Assembly (NCBI GenBank): GCA_016713125.1
Contig: JADJPT010000004.1
Coordinates: 62,001 to 126,000 of the forward strand
Length of the DNA: 64,000 nucleotides
DNA from: Betaproteobacteria bacterium
GTDB taxonomy: Bacteria; Pseudomonadota; Gammaproteobacteria; Burkholderiales; SG8-39
Reading direction: 5' to 3'
Positions 11,434-18,590 of this stretch are shown here, piece after piece. Positions within the stretch are counted from its first letter, which is position 1. Each line of letters starts with the position of its first letter. The position numbers were made by a program, and so were the translations under genes. The notes beneath the pieces were generated by a model. That model saw only the letters and a list, made by a program, of their open reading frames with translations, ran no database searches and was not told the origin of the DNA.

Positions 11434-12264
11434 TCAGGCCCGCCCGGCGTGGGCGGCGGTCGGCGCGGCCGCAGGGGCGGCGGGCTTGCGCGGCCGCACG
11501 GCCGCCTCGCCGGAGGCTCCGGACTCTGCGGAGGCCCCGGAGGCCCCGGACGTCCCGGACTCTGCGCACTCGCCGGCCTCTAGCGCCGCGCCGGTGGTGA
11601 GCAGCGCGTACAGGTCGTGGGCGTAGGCGTCCAGGCGCGCCAGCACCAGGCGGTTGGCGCGCACGAAGCCGTTGTAGGCGAGCACCGCGGGGATGGCCAC
11701 CGCCAGACCCAGGGCGGTCATGATCAGCGCCTCGCCCACCGGACCGGCGACCTTGTCGAGCGTGCCCTGCCCGGTCATGCCGATGTTGACCAGCGCGTGG
11801 TACACGCCCCACACCGTGCCGAACAGGCCGACGAAGGGCGCGGTGGAGCCGACCGACGCCAGCACCGTCAGCCCGGACTCCAGGCGCGCGGTGTACTCGT
11901 CGAGCACGCGGCGCATGGCGCGCGTGAGGAACTCTCCGTCCGCGCCTGCCTCGGCCAGCCGTGTCGCGCCCCGGCGCAGGTGGTGGCGCGAGGCGAGGAT
12001 CGCCTGCTGCGTGAGGTAGGCAAAGGCCTCCGCGGGCGGCTGCGCGGCCAGGTGCCGCTCGACCGCGGCCAGCGAAGGCGCCTCCCAGAAGGCGGCCAGG
12101 AAGCGCGCGCTCTTGCGGCGCTCGGCCAGCACCGCCAGCCCCTTGGTGAGGATCAGCGTCCAGGTGGCGATCGACATCAGCAGCATGACGAGCAGGATCG
12201 TCCTGCCCACGGCATCGGTCTGGGCGAGAAAGCTGGCAAAGCCCACGGCTTGGTTCGGTTCCAT
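11434..12264 (-). CDS. exbB: MotA/TolQ/ExbB-type proton channel protein ExbB
   Basis: Three-helix inner-membrane channel protein of the TonB complex, 276 residues. The first helix is near TILLVMLLMSIATWTLILTK. The second is in the conserved stretch SVGSTAPFVGLFGTVWGV. The third follows in GEALIMTALGLAVAIPAVLAYN. The last 45 or so residues are a low-complexity Gly/Ser/Ala/Glu tail (for example SGASGASAESGASG), encoded by a local 9-12 bp repeat and followed by a Pro/Ala-rich end. That tail is unusual for ExbB and probably disordered. The gene lies 7 nt downstream of tonB and 2 nt upstream of exbD. Confidence 0.93.
   Translation of the reverse strand: MEPNQAVGFASFLAQTDAVGRTILLVMLLMSIATWTLILTKGLAVLAERRKSARFLAAFWEAPSLAAVERHLAAQPPAEAFAYLTQQAILASRHHLRRGATRLAEAGADGEFLTRAMRRVLDEYTARLESGLTVLASVGSTAPFVGLFGTVWGVYHALVNIGMTGQGTLDKVAGPVGEALIMTALGLAVAIPAVLAYNGFVRANRLVLARLDAYAHDLYALLTTGAALEAGECAESGTSGASGASAESGASGEAAVRPRKPAAPAAAPTAAHAGRA
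11519..11566. repeat. Short tandem repeats inside exbB
   Basis: CCGGACTCTGCG occurs at 11519-11530 and again at 11555-11566. Between them GAGGCCCCG is repeated head-to-tail at 11531-11539 and 11540-11548. Together they encode the Gly/Ser/Ala/Glu tail of ExbB on the minus strand. Unit lengths are multiples of 3, so copy-number change would keep the reading frame. Confidence 0.7.
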
Positions 12265-12271
12265 TGCAGGT

Positions 12272-12919
12272 TCAACCTTCGAGTCGGAAAGAAATCGGGA
12301 TCAGCACCCAGGCTGCGACGTTGTCGCTGCCGCGCCGGGCCGGCACGAACTTCCAGCGCCGCACGGTCTCGCGCGCCGCCTCGTCCAGGCGCGCAAAGCC
12401 GCTGGAGGTGCGCACCTGCACCTCGTCGGCGCCACCTTTGGCGTTGACCAGCACGCGCAGCACCACGCGGCCCTGTTCGCCGCCGCGGCGCGACACCGCG
12501 GGGTAGGCCGGGGCGGGGTTGTCCAGGTAATCGGCGTTGAACACCGGGGGCACCAGCGGGGCGGGCGTCGTCGGGGCCGCGGCCGGCGGGGCGGGCGGGG
12601 CCTCGACGGGCGCGGGCGGCGCCGGCGGCGGGGGCGGCGGGGCGAGCACCGGCGAGGGCGCTTCGGCCGGGGCGGTGAGCACGGGCGGTGGGGTGAGGGG
12701 GCGGTCGATGCGCTTGACCACCGGCCGGGGCTTGGGCGGTTCGGTGGGCGGCGGGGGCTTGGGCGGCTCGATCCGGGGCGGGGCGATGAACTGCACCATG
12801 ATCGGCGCGGCCGACAGCAGCGCCTGGCGCGCCGGCGCGTAGCTCAGCAGCCCCAGCAGCACCAGCAGGTGCGCAACGACCACGACCGGCAGGCCGAGTC
12901 GCGGCGAAACGAAGTTCAT
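12272..12919 (-). CDS. tonB: Energy transducer TonB
   Basis: Periplasm-spanning energy transducer of 215 residues. It has one N-terminal membrane anchor (about 9-29), a long Pro-rich rigid spacer (about 45-125, with PPKPPPPTEPPKPRP and a run of Pro before APPAP), and the C-terminal TonB domain (PAYPAVSRRGGEQGRVVLRV; FARLDEAARETVRRWKFVPA). The ATG at 12919 overlaps the upstream ATPase stop (ATGA), and exbB follows 7 nt after its stop. It receives energy from ExbBD and opens TonB-dependent receptors such as the Fiu-like one at 5.5 kb. Confidence 0.93.
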   Translation of the reverse strand: MNFVSPRLGLPVVVVAHLLVLLGLLSYAPARQALLSAAPIMVQFIAPPRIEPPKPPPPTEPPKPRPVVKRIDRPLTPPPVLTAPAEAPSPVLAPPPPPPAPPAPVEAPPAPPAAAPTTPAPLVPPVFNADYLDNPAPAYPAVSRRGGEQGRVVLRVLVNAKGGADEVQVRTSSGFARLDEAARETVRRWKFVPARRGSDNVAAWVLIPISFRLEG

Positions 12920-13719
12920 GCCGGCAGCGCCTGGGCGTGGTGCGCGGCGTGCTCGAGGTGCGGCGCGCGCGCATGGCGGCGCGCAAGTCGCCGCAGTGCC
13001 TCGTCCTCGGCCCGCGGTGCGGTGGCGTACACCTCGGCGGGCGCACCCTGTGCGACCAGCGCGCCGCGCGCCAGCAGCAGCGCGCGGTCGGCGTGGCGCA
13101 GTGCGGGGGCGGCCTCGTTCAGCACCGCGAGCACCCCGGCGTGGCGTTCGCGCGCGAAGCGCCGCACGGCGCACAGCATCGCCTCGAGCAGCACCGGGTC
13201 GCGCGCGGCGGGCTGCTCGTCGAGCAGCAGGAAGCGGCCTTCGCCGGCGCGCGATTCCCAGAGTTGCGCGAAGGCGCGCGCCAGGCACACACGCGCCTTG
13301 TCGGCCTCCGACAGGGTCAGGACATGGCGATCTTCCAGACCGCCCAGTTCCAGGAAGCGCAGCGCCTGGCGCGCGACGCGCAGGTCGCGCGGCCCGGACA
13401 CGCCTTCGCAATGCGGATGGCGTCCGGACAGCACCGCTTCGAGCACCGTGAAGCCGACCGCGGCGGCGCCGCCTTGCGGCAGCAGCGTGCGCAGGCGGGC
13501 GCGGTCGCGCAGCCGCCACAGGAACAGGGGGCGGGCGTTGAGCTTCACGCAACCGCCTTTGGGCGAAAGTTCGCCGGCCAGCGTGCGCAGCAGCGTGGAC
13601 TTGCCCGCGCCTCCGGCACCGGCCAGGGCGATCAGTTCGCCGGGCTGCAGCGAAAGCGAAATGCGGTGCAGCAGCTTGTGCTGTGCGACCAGCACGGTGA
13701 CATCGAGGGCTTCCAGCAT
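12916..13719 (-). CDS. Degenerate HmuV-like ABC ATPase
   Basis: ABC-transporter ATPase of 267 residues resembling the haem importer ATPase HmuV. ATG 13719 is chosen because AAGGA lies 5 nt upstream; the frame also contains an earlier TTG. Walker A is intact (GAGGAGKST, about 34-42), the Q-loop Gln is present (LLPQGG) and Walker B has DE (FLLLDEQ, 163-169). However, the signature that is normally LSGGE/LSGGQ reads LSEAD (136-140). The DEPTA box reads DEQPA. The H-loop His, expected in a segment like LHDLNLA, is replaced by Asn (VLNEAAPA, about 201). Such changes would be expected to impair hydrolysis. No cognate permease or binding protein (HmuU, HmuT) is adjacent. It may be inactive, regulatory or decaying. 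Confidence 0.75.
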   Translation of the reverse strand: MLEALDVTVLVAQHKLLHRISLSLQPGELIALAGAGGAGKSTLLRTLAGELSPKGGCVKLNARPLFLWRLRDRARLRTLLPQGGAAAVGFTVLEAVLSGRHPHCEGVSGPRDLRVARQALRFLELGGLEDRHVLTLSEADKARVCLARAFAQLWESRAGEGRFLLLDEQPAARDPVLLEAMLCAVRRFARERHAGVLAVLNEAAPALRHADRALLLARGALVAQGAPAEVYATAPRAEDEALRRLARRHARAPHLEHAAHHAQALPA

Positions 13720-13815
13720 CGTCGTCCTTCGCAACTGGGTCGATGCGGGCTGGCTTGCGCGGCACGCCCGAGGGGGTGGCGTCGCGCTGGCTGGCTGGCG
13801 GGGTTCCGCCGCCGT

Positions 13816-13995
13816 TCAGGCGGTGAGGATCAGTTTTCCGTTCTGCGTAAGCCGCAGGCGGTAGTCCCGCCCGTTGTGGACGATCACCAACTCGCGATGC
13901 GCGCCGAACAGCGACTGGCTGGTGACGCGTGCCGGAGCGCCTGCGGCGTCCGGGATGGCGGGCTTGCTTTGCGGGGTCGGGATGTCTTGGTTCAC
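13816..13995 (-). CDS. hemP: Haemin uptake protein HemP
   Basis: Small protein of 59 residues with the HemP core SQSLFGAHRELVIVHNGRDY followed by RLRLTQNGKLILT. HemP/HmuP proteins are short, conserved partners of haem-uptake loci and in some bacteria help activate the haem receptor gene. The open frame extends upstream to an ATG at 14019, but that codon lies inside the Fur box. The only other in-frame start is GTG at 13995, which I prefer; it would sit about one base after the predicted transcription start, implying a leaderless mRNA. It heads the minus-strand operon, with the ATPase gene 96 nt downstream. No haem receptor gene is adjacent. Confidence 0.85.
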   Translation of the reverse strand: MNQDIPTPQSKPAIPDAAGAPARVTSQSLFGAHRELVIVHNGRDYRLRLTQNGKLILTA

Positions 13996-14002
13996 GGCCC
14001 AA

Positions 14003-14031
14003 ACAATAATAATTCTCATTCAGTAAGTCAA
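14003..14031 (-). promoter_or_regulatory. Fur-box promoter of the hemP-tonB operon
   Basis: On the minus strand, -35 TTGACT (14026-14031) and -10 TATTGT (14003-14008) are separated by 17 nt. A 19-nt Fur-like site (14005-14023), core AATGAGAAT followed by TATTATT, fills that spacer and matches the consensus at about 13 of 19 positions. Iron-loaded Fur should repress hemP, the ATPase gene, tonB, exbB, exbD and the FTR1 gene together. Confidence 0.72.
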
Positions 14032-14067
14032 GCTGAATTCACAGTCAACCTCTCAATTTGTTTTGCG

Positions 14068-14087
14068 TAAGTGTTCGCTCACACTTA
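14068..14087. promoter_or_regulatory. Palindrome upstream of glutathione S-transferase gene
   Basis: Perfect 7-bp inverted repeat TAAGTGT and ACACTTA with a 6-nt centre (TCGCTC). It lies in the 315-nt gap 13996-14310 between hemP and the GST gene. The rest of that gap is less GC-rich than the genes, holds a short CAACTCG-type tandem repeat near 14160-14180 and shows no convincing gene. The palindrome could be an operator for either neighbour or a small hairpin. No regulator can be assigned. Confidence 0.4.
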
Positions 14088-14310
14088 TGGACACCTTGCC
14101 TTTTCGATCCGGGCGAACCGGAGCACTTTACGGCCGCGAGCGGCGCAATTTCATTGCTAGCAACTCGCAACTCGCAATTCGAAGCGTTCCTCGAATCCGG
14201 GGAAGTACCTATCGACTGGCTCGGGACGCGACTCGAGCTGTACGACAGAGCGGGCCTGCAGATCGACCTGCAGAGCCAGATGGCCAACGCAAGCTGAGGA
14301 GAAGCAGGGA

Positions 14311-14925
14311 ATGATCGATCTATACGCAGCGGGTACGTCCAACGGCATGCGCGCGCGCATCGCCCTCGAGGAATGCGGACTGCCCTACAAGTTCCACCCC
14401 ATCGACCTGGCGGCCGGGCAGAACAAGACGCCTGAATTCCTGGCGATGAACCCGAACGGGCAGATCCCGGTGATCGTCGACCACGACGGCCCCGGAGGCA
14501 AGAAGGTCACGCTGTCGCAGTCGATGGCCATCATGGTCTATTGCGCCGAGAAGTCCGGCAAATTCATTCCCACCGACCCGGCCAAGCGTCCGGCGTTCTC
14601 GCAGGCGCTGATGAGCGCGGCCAGCGACATGGCACCGGGCCTGGGCACCATCTTCGGCATCATCCGCTCGAAGGACCCGCACATGCCCACGGCGGAGATG
14701 TTCCAGAAGCGCTGGCGCGAGTACCTGCGCGTGTGGGATGCCACCTTCGCGAAGCAGAAGTACGCCGCGGGAGACGAGTTCACCCTGGCCGACCTCGCGC
14801 TCTACGCGGTGGTGGCGCGCGCCAAGGGCGTGGTGCCGCAGCTGGTCGAAGGCCTGCCCAACGTCGAGCGCTGGGCGGCGGAACTGGCCGCGCGGCCAGC
14901 CATACAGCGCGCGCTGAAGTTCTAG
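14311..14925 (+). CDS. Glutathione S-transferase family protein
   Basis: Cytosolic GST-fold protein of 204 residues, close in style to the YfcG/Nu-class enzymes that act on disulfides or peroxides. The N-terminal thioredoxin-like domain has LYAAGTSNGMRARIALEE, the cis-Pro motif NGQIPVIVD and the glutathione-binding SQSMAIMVY. The C-terminal helical domain includes EFTLADLALYAVV. A clear ribosome site (GAGGAGAAGCAGGGA) precedes ATG 14311. The gene stands alone, convergent with the MATE exporter gene. Substrate cannot be told from sequence. Confidence 0.9.
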   Translation: MIDLYAAGTSNGMRARIALEECGLPYKFHPIDLAAGQNKTPEFLAMNPNGQIPVIVDHDGPGGKKVTLSQSMAIMVYCAEKSGKFIPTDPAKRPAFSQALMSAASDMAPGLGTIFGIIRSKDPHMPTAEMFQKRWREYLRVWDATFAKQKYAAGDEFTLADLALYAVVARAKGVVPQLVEGLPNVERWAAELAARPAIQRALKF

Positions 14926-14950
14926 ACCGCGCCGGGTCGCGCGCGGCGTC

Positions 14951-16289
14951 CTAGCCGCGCGCGAAGTAGCGCCAGGTGCCCCAGGCGTACATGGCACCGA
15001 ACACCGCGATGCCTGCCGCCGTGACGGCGAACACCACGCGGATGTCGGGCACCGCCATGGCCGCCGCAGCCGTGCATCCGAGGTAGACGATCAGGTTGCG
15101 CACGCTCACGCAGGCCAGCGGCCAGACCATGCGTCCGGTGCCCTGGAAGGAGAAGTACAGGCCCATGCCCAGGCCGAGGAAGGCGTACACCGGGCCGGCC
15201 ACGCGCAGGTAGCTCGATGCGTACTCCAGCACCTGCGGATCCCGCGAGAACAGCCCGGCCCACAGCTGCGGTGCGATCGCCACCACCAGGCCGATGCCGC
15301 CGCACACCGCCGCGGCCAGTCCGCCGCCGACGAAGGCGATGCGCCGCGCTCGCTCCGGCTGTCCGGCGCCGACGTTGGTGCCGATCATGGTGACCAGGGC
15401 CGCGCCCAGGCCGAACACGATGGGAATCTGCAGCAGTTCCAGTCGCGCGCCGATGCCGTAGCCGGCGATCGCCGCCGTGCCGTAGGCGCCGACGAAGCCG
15501 GTGGCCACGGCCACCGCGGTGTTGATCAGCGAAGCATGGATGCAGGCCGGCACGCCGACCTTGAGGATGTCCTTGAAGCGTGCGGCCGAAACCGGATGCG
15601 GACGCACGCTGACCGGCCCGCCGGGGCGCAGCAGCTTGCGGCCGAGGATGACGCTGCTCACCGCGTAGAAGCCGACCAGCGCCCAGGCGCCGCCATAGAT
15701 GCCGTAGCCGGGCAGGGGGCCGGCGCCGAAGATCAGCAACGGCGAGGCGAGGATCACCGCCACGCTGCCGAGGCTGAGCACGCGCGCCGGGCTCTTCATG
15801 TCGCCGGAGCCGCGCAGGATGCTGGCGAAGCTGTTCATCAGCCAGACGAAGGTCGCACCCACGCCGAACACCACGTTGGAGTAGGCCAGCGCTGCCGCCA
15901 GCGCCGCGTCGCGCCCGCCCATGGCGCGATACAGCGCCGGGCCGAACGCCAGTGCGCACAGCGTGAAGGCGATGCCCAGGGCGATGGAGATCAGCACCGC
16001 ATGCCAGGCCAGCGAACGCGCATCCTCGCGCCGGCCGCCGCCCAGCGCGCGCGATCGAGGAGGAGATGCCGCCGCCCATGGCGCCGGCCGACATCATCTG
16101 CATCAGCATCATCAGCGGCAGCACCAGCGAAACCCCGGCCAGCGCGTCGGTGCCGAGCAGGCCGATGAAATAGGTCTCGAAAGTGCTGACTGCGGCCTGC
16201 GAGAGGATGACCAGCAGGTTGGGCGCGGACAGGCGCAGCAGCGTGGGCAGGATGGGCCCGTGCAGCAGGGGGGAGCGGGGCGGGTTCAT
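14951..16289 (-). CDS. MATE-family multidrug exporter (frame break)
   Basis: Inner-membrane cation/drug antiporter of the MATE (MatE) family, about 446 residues, with roughly 12 hydrophobic helices. The N-terminal part has LLRLSAPNLLVILSQAAVST and FIGLLGTDALAGVSL. The second half repeats the fold after residue 230 (LKVGVPACIHASLINTA). The frame breaks at about 16040-16050. Restoring two bases (a GC unit in a GC-repeat stretch) gives SIARALGGGRREDARSLAW. The gene diverges from an HxlR-type regulator with a 107-nt shared gap, so that regulator probably controls it. Substrate unknown. Confidence 0.88.
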
Positions 16290-16306
16290 TGACGCAGCTT
16301 AGCGAC

Positions 16307-16329
16307 GTAACTATCATGATGCAAGTAAC
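16307..16329. promoter_or_regulatory. Candidate HxlR operator between MATE and hxlR genes
   Basis: GTAAC occurs twice (16307-16311 and 16325-16329), 18 bp apart, around the palindrome ATCATGAT. The site sits between divergent starts, where an autoregulating HxlR repressor would be expected to bind. The assignment is from position and symmetry only. Confidence 0.4.
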
Positions 16330-16396
16330 AGCGTGAAACGCGCCCGCGGGATCCCCGGGGCGCCGGGTTCGCGCACCGTACGCACCGGGAAGGAGC

Positions 16397-16741
16397 ATGC
16401 GACGCAAGAGTTTCGAAGAGATGCGCTGCCCGATCGCCCGGGGACTGGATCTGGTCGGCGAGGGCTGGAGCATGCTGATCCTGCGCGACGCACTGCGCGG
16501 CAGGCGGCGTTTCGAGGAGTTCCAGAAAGGCCTGCCGATCACGCCAACCACACTGACGCGCAAGCTCGACGATCTGGTCAGGGCCGGCATGCTGGAGCGC
16601 CGGCGCTACAGCGAACATCCGCCGCGCGACGAATACGTGCCCACCGCACAAGGCGAAGACTTTCGTCCGGTGCTGCGCGCCCTCTACAGCTGGGGCGAGA
16701 AACACGCCCCGCCGCAGAAGAAGCCCGGGTCCCGGCGCTAG
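16397..16741 (+). CDS. HxlR-family winged-helix regulator
   Basis: DNA-binding regulator of 114 residues with the HxlR fold: CPIARGLDLVGEGWSMLILR (the family Cys near residue 11, often redox- or electrophile-sensitive), FEEFQKGLPITPTTLTRKLDDL (recognition helix) and a wing ending in DEYVPTAQGEDFRPVLRAL. A GGAAGGAG ribosome site lies just upstream of the ATG. It is divergent from the MATE exporter and is probably its local repressor, perhaps released by reactive compounds. Its 3' end overlaps the convergent dehydrogenase gene by 4 nt. Confidence 0.9.
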   Translation: MRRKSFEEMRCPIARGLDLVGEGWSMLILRDALRGRRRFEEFQKGLPITPTTLTRKLDDLVRAGMLERRRYSEHPPRDEYVPTAQGEDFRPVLRALYSWGEKHAPPQKKPGSRR

Positions 16742-17709
16742 TTGACGGGCGTCAGCAGGGCCTTGCCGGCAAAGCAGGCGCGCAGGTTGTCGATCTGCAG
16801 CATGCCCATCGCCATGCGCGTCTCGTTGGAGGCGCTGGCCACGTGCGGCAGAAGCACCGCGTTGTCGAGCGCGAAGAAGGCCGGTGGCACACGCGGTTCG
16901 TCCGCGTACACATCCAGCCCGGCGCCGGCGATCTTTCCGCGCTGCAGGTAATCGAGCAGCGTCATCTCGTCGACCACCGAGCCGCGCGCCACATTGACGA
17001 GGTAGCCCTGCGGGCCGAGCGCATCGAGCACCCTGGCGTCCACCAGGTGCCGGGTCTCCGCGCCGCCCGGGGTGATGATCATCAGCACATCGGCCGCGGC
17101 GGCCAGCGACACCGCGTCGGCGTAATAGGGCCAGGGCACGTTCTTGCGGTTGCGGTTGTGGTACGCGATCTTCATGCCGTGGGCCTGCGCCCGCCTGGCG
17201 ATGGCTTCGCCTATGCGTCCCAGGCCGACGATGCCCATGAGCTTGCCGCCGACCGACGTGGTCATCGGATAGGCGCCGCGTGTCGGCCACATCCCGGAAC
17301 GCAGGAAGGCTTCGGACTGCGGGAACTTGCGCAGCGTCATCAGCGTGAGCGCCATCGCGGTGTCGGCCACGCAGTCATTGAGCACATCGGGCGTGTTGGT
17401 GACCTTGACGCCGCGCCTGCTCGCGGCGGCGACATCGACGTTGTCATAGCCCACGCCGAAGTTCGACACGATCTTCAGGCCGGGAAGCGCGTCCATCAGC
17501 GCGCCATCCACCGCCGCGCCGCCGGCCGAGGCGATCGCCTTGACCCGGCCGGCCAGGGGCTTCAGGAAGGCGGCGCGGTCGGCGGCCTCCCACAGCCTGT
17601 GCACGGTGAACTCCTTCTCCATCACTGCCTGGGCGCGGGAGTAGACCCCGGTCATCAGCAGCACATCGGGTTTGGTGGCGGACTTCCCGGCGTTCCTTGC
17701 GTCTTTCAT
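16738..17709 (-). CDS. D-2-hydroxyacid dehydrogenase (glyoxylate/hydroxypyruvate reductase-like)
   Basis: NAD(P)-dependent reductase of 323 residues. Start ATG 17709 is chosen because AGGGG lies about 8 nt upstream; the open frame itself extends into the aldolase gene. The nucleotide-binding motif is GIVGLGRIGEAIARRA. The catalytic triad is visible as Arg in NVARGSVVDE, Glu in DVYADEP and His in LLPHVAS. It resembles GhrB-type enzymes that reduce glyoxylate, hydroxypyruvate or 2-ketogluconate. It follows the aldolase gene by 10 nt. In this cassette it could reduce an aldehyde-derived product of aldol cleavage, which is inferred from context. Confidence 0.88.
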   Translation of the reverse strand: MKDARNAGKSATKPDVLLMTGVYSRAQAVMEKEFTVHRLWEAADRAAFLKPLAGRVKAIASAGGAAVDGALMDALPGLKIVSNFGVGYDNVDVAAASRRGVKVTNTPDVLNDCVADTAMALTLMTLRKFPQSEAFLRSGMWPTRGAYPMTTSVGGKLMGIVGLGRIGEAIARRAQAHGMKIAYHNRNRKNVPWPYYADAVSLAAAADVLMIITPGGAETRHLVDARVLDALGPQGYLVNVARGSVVDEMTLLDYLQRGKIAGAGLDVYADEPRVPPAFFALDNAVLLPHVASASNETRMAMGMLQIDNLRACFAGKALLTPVN

Positions 17710-17719
17710 CTGCGACCCC

Positions 17720-18481
17720 TTACTTGAATTTCGCCAGCAGCGCTTCCGCGCTGCGCGCAAGCAACCCGACGTCGGCGCCCACCGCGCAGAACAGGCAGCC
17801 GGCCTTGAGGATGTCGCGTGCGTGCGACTCGACCGGGGTCAGGTAGCCGGGCGCCTTGCCCGCCGCGCGGATGCGGCGCATGGCTTCCTCGATCTGCGGC
17901 AGCACGGCCGGATTGAGCGTCTCGCCGGTATAGCCCATCGAGGCGTGCAGGTCGGCCGGGCCGATGAACACGCCGTCCACGCCCTCGACCGCGCAGATCG
18001 CCTCGATGTTGTCCAGGCCCTGCTGGGTCTCGACCTGCACCAGCACGCAGATCTCCTCGTGCGCGCGTTTGGCGTAGTCCTTGACGCGACCGAAACGGCT
18101 GGCGCGCGTGGTGCCTGCCACGCCGCGCACGCCGGACGGCGGGTAGCGCGTGTAGGCCACCGCCTGCCTGGCCTCCTCGACGGTCGACACGTAGGGGATC
18201 AGCAGCGACTGCACGCCGATGTCGAGCAGTCGCTTGATGGCCACCATGTCGTTCCACGGCACGCGCACGATGGGGTGCGTCGGATAGGGCGCGGCAGCCT
18301 GCAGCTGCGAGAGCACGCTCTCCAGGTCATTGGGCGAATGCTCCATGTCGAGCAGCAGCCAGTCGTAGCCCGCGCCGGCGATCACCTCGACGGAGTAGTT
18401 CGACGACAGGCTGGACCACAGGCCGATCTGCACCTGGCCGGCCTTGATGGCGCGCTTGAAGGGGTTCTGCGGAAGATCCAT
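17720..18481 (-). CDS. HpcH/HpaI-family 2-keto-3-deoxy acid aldolase
   Basis: Class II, metal-dependent aldolase of 253 residues that cleaves 2-keto-3-deoxy sugar acids to pyruvate and an aldehyde. Family marks are GLWSSLSSN, DWLLLDMEHSPND (catalytic region), IVRVPWND with its Arg, VQVETQQGLDN (metal-binding Glu) and VFIGPADLHASMG (metal-binding Asp). ATG 18481 is preceded by AAGAGG. An in-frame upstream ATG at 18535 would start inside the palindromic operator. It lies between a sugar-acid dehydratase gene and a dehydrogenase gene, so its substrate is probably the dehydratase product (for example 2-keto-3-deoxy-arabinonate or -rhamnonate). Confidence 0.88.
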   Translation of the reverse strand: MDLPQNPFKRAIKAGQVQIGLWSSLSSNYSVEVIAGAGYDWLLLDMEHSPNDLESVLSQLQAAAPYPTHPIVRVPWNDMVAIKRLLDIGVQSLLIPYVSTVEEARQAVAYTRYPPSGVRGVAGTTRASRFGRVKDYAKRAHEEICVLVQVETQQGLDNIEAICAVEGVDGVFIGPADLHASMGYTGETLNPAVLPQIEEAMRRIRAAGKAPGYLTPVESHARDILKAGCLFCAVGADVGLLARSAEALLAKFK

Positions 18482-18515
18482 GTTGGGCCTCTTGGGTGTC
18501 GCTGCGTGCATGCAT

Positions 18516-18535
18516 GTGTATCTTTGTCGATACAC
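18516..18535. promoter_or_regulatory. Palindromic candidate operator before the aldolase gene
   Basis: Perfect 7-bp inverted repeat GTGTATC and GATACAC with a 6-nt centre (TTTGTC), ending 35 nt before the aldolase start. Its form suits a dimeric regulator of the GntR or IclR type, but no such regulator gene is adjacent. A second small hairpin, CCGCTC/GAGCGG (18551-18565), lies nearer the dehydratase stop and may be a weak 3'-end hairpin; it has no T-run. Confidence 0.5.
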
Positions 18536-18590
18536 GAATTGACAGGAGAGCCGCTCCTGGAGCGGGTTTCGACAAATGAATCTTTGAAAT

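Noticed and set aside
14058..14297. 79-codon frame before the GST gene
   Set aside because: No ribosome site and no family resemblance; more likely a regulatory spacer.
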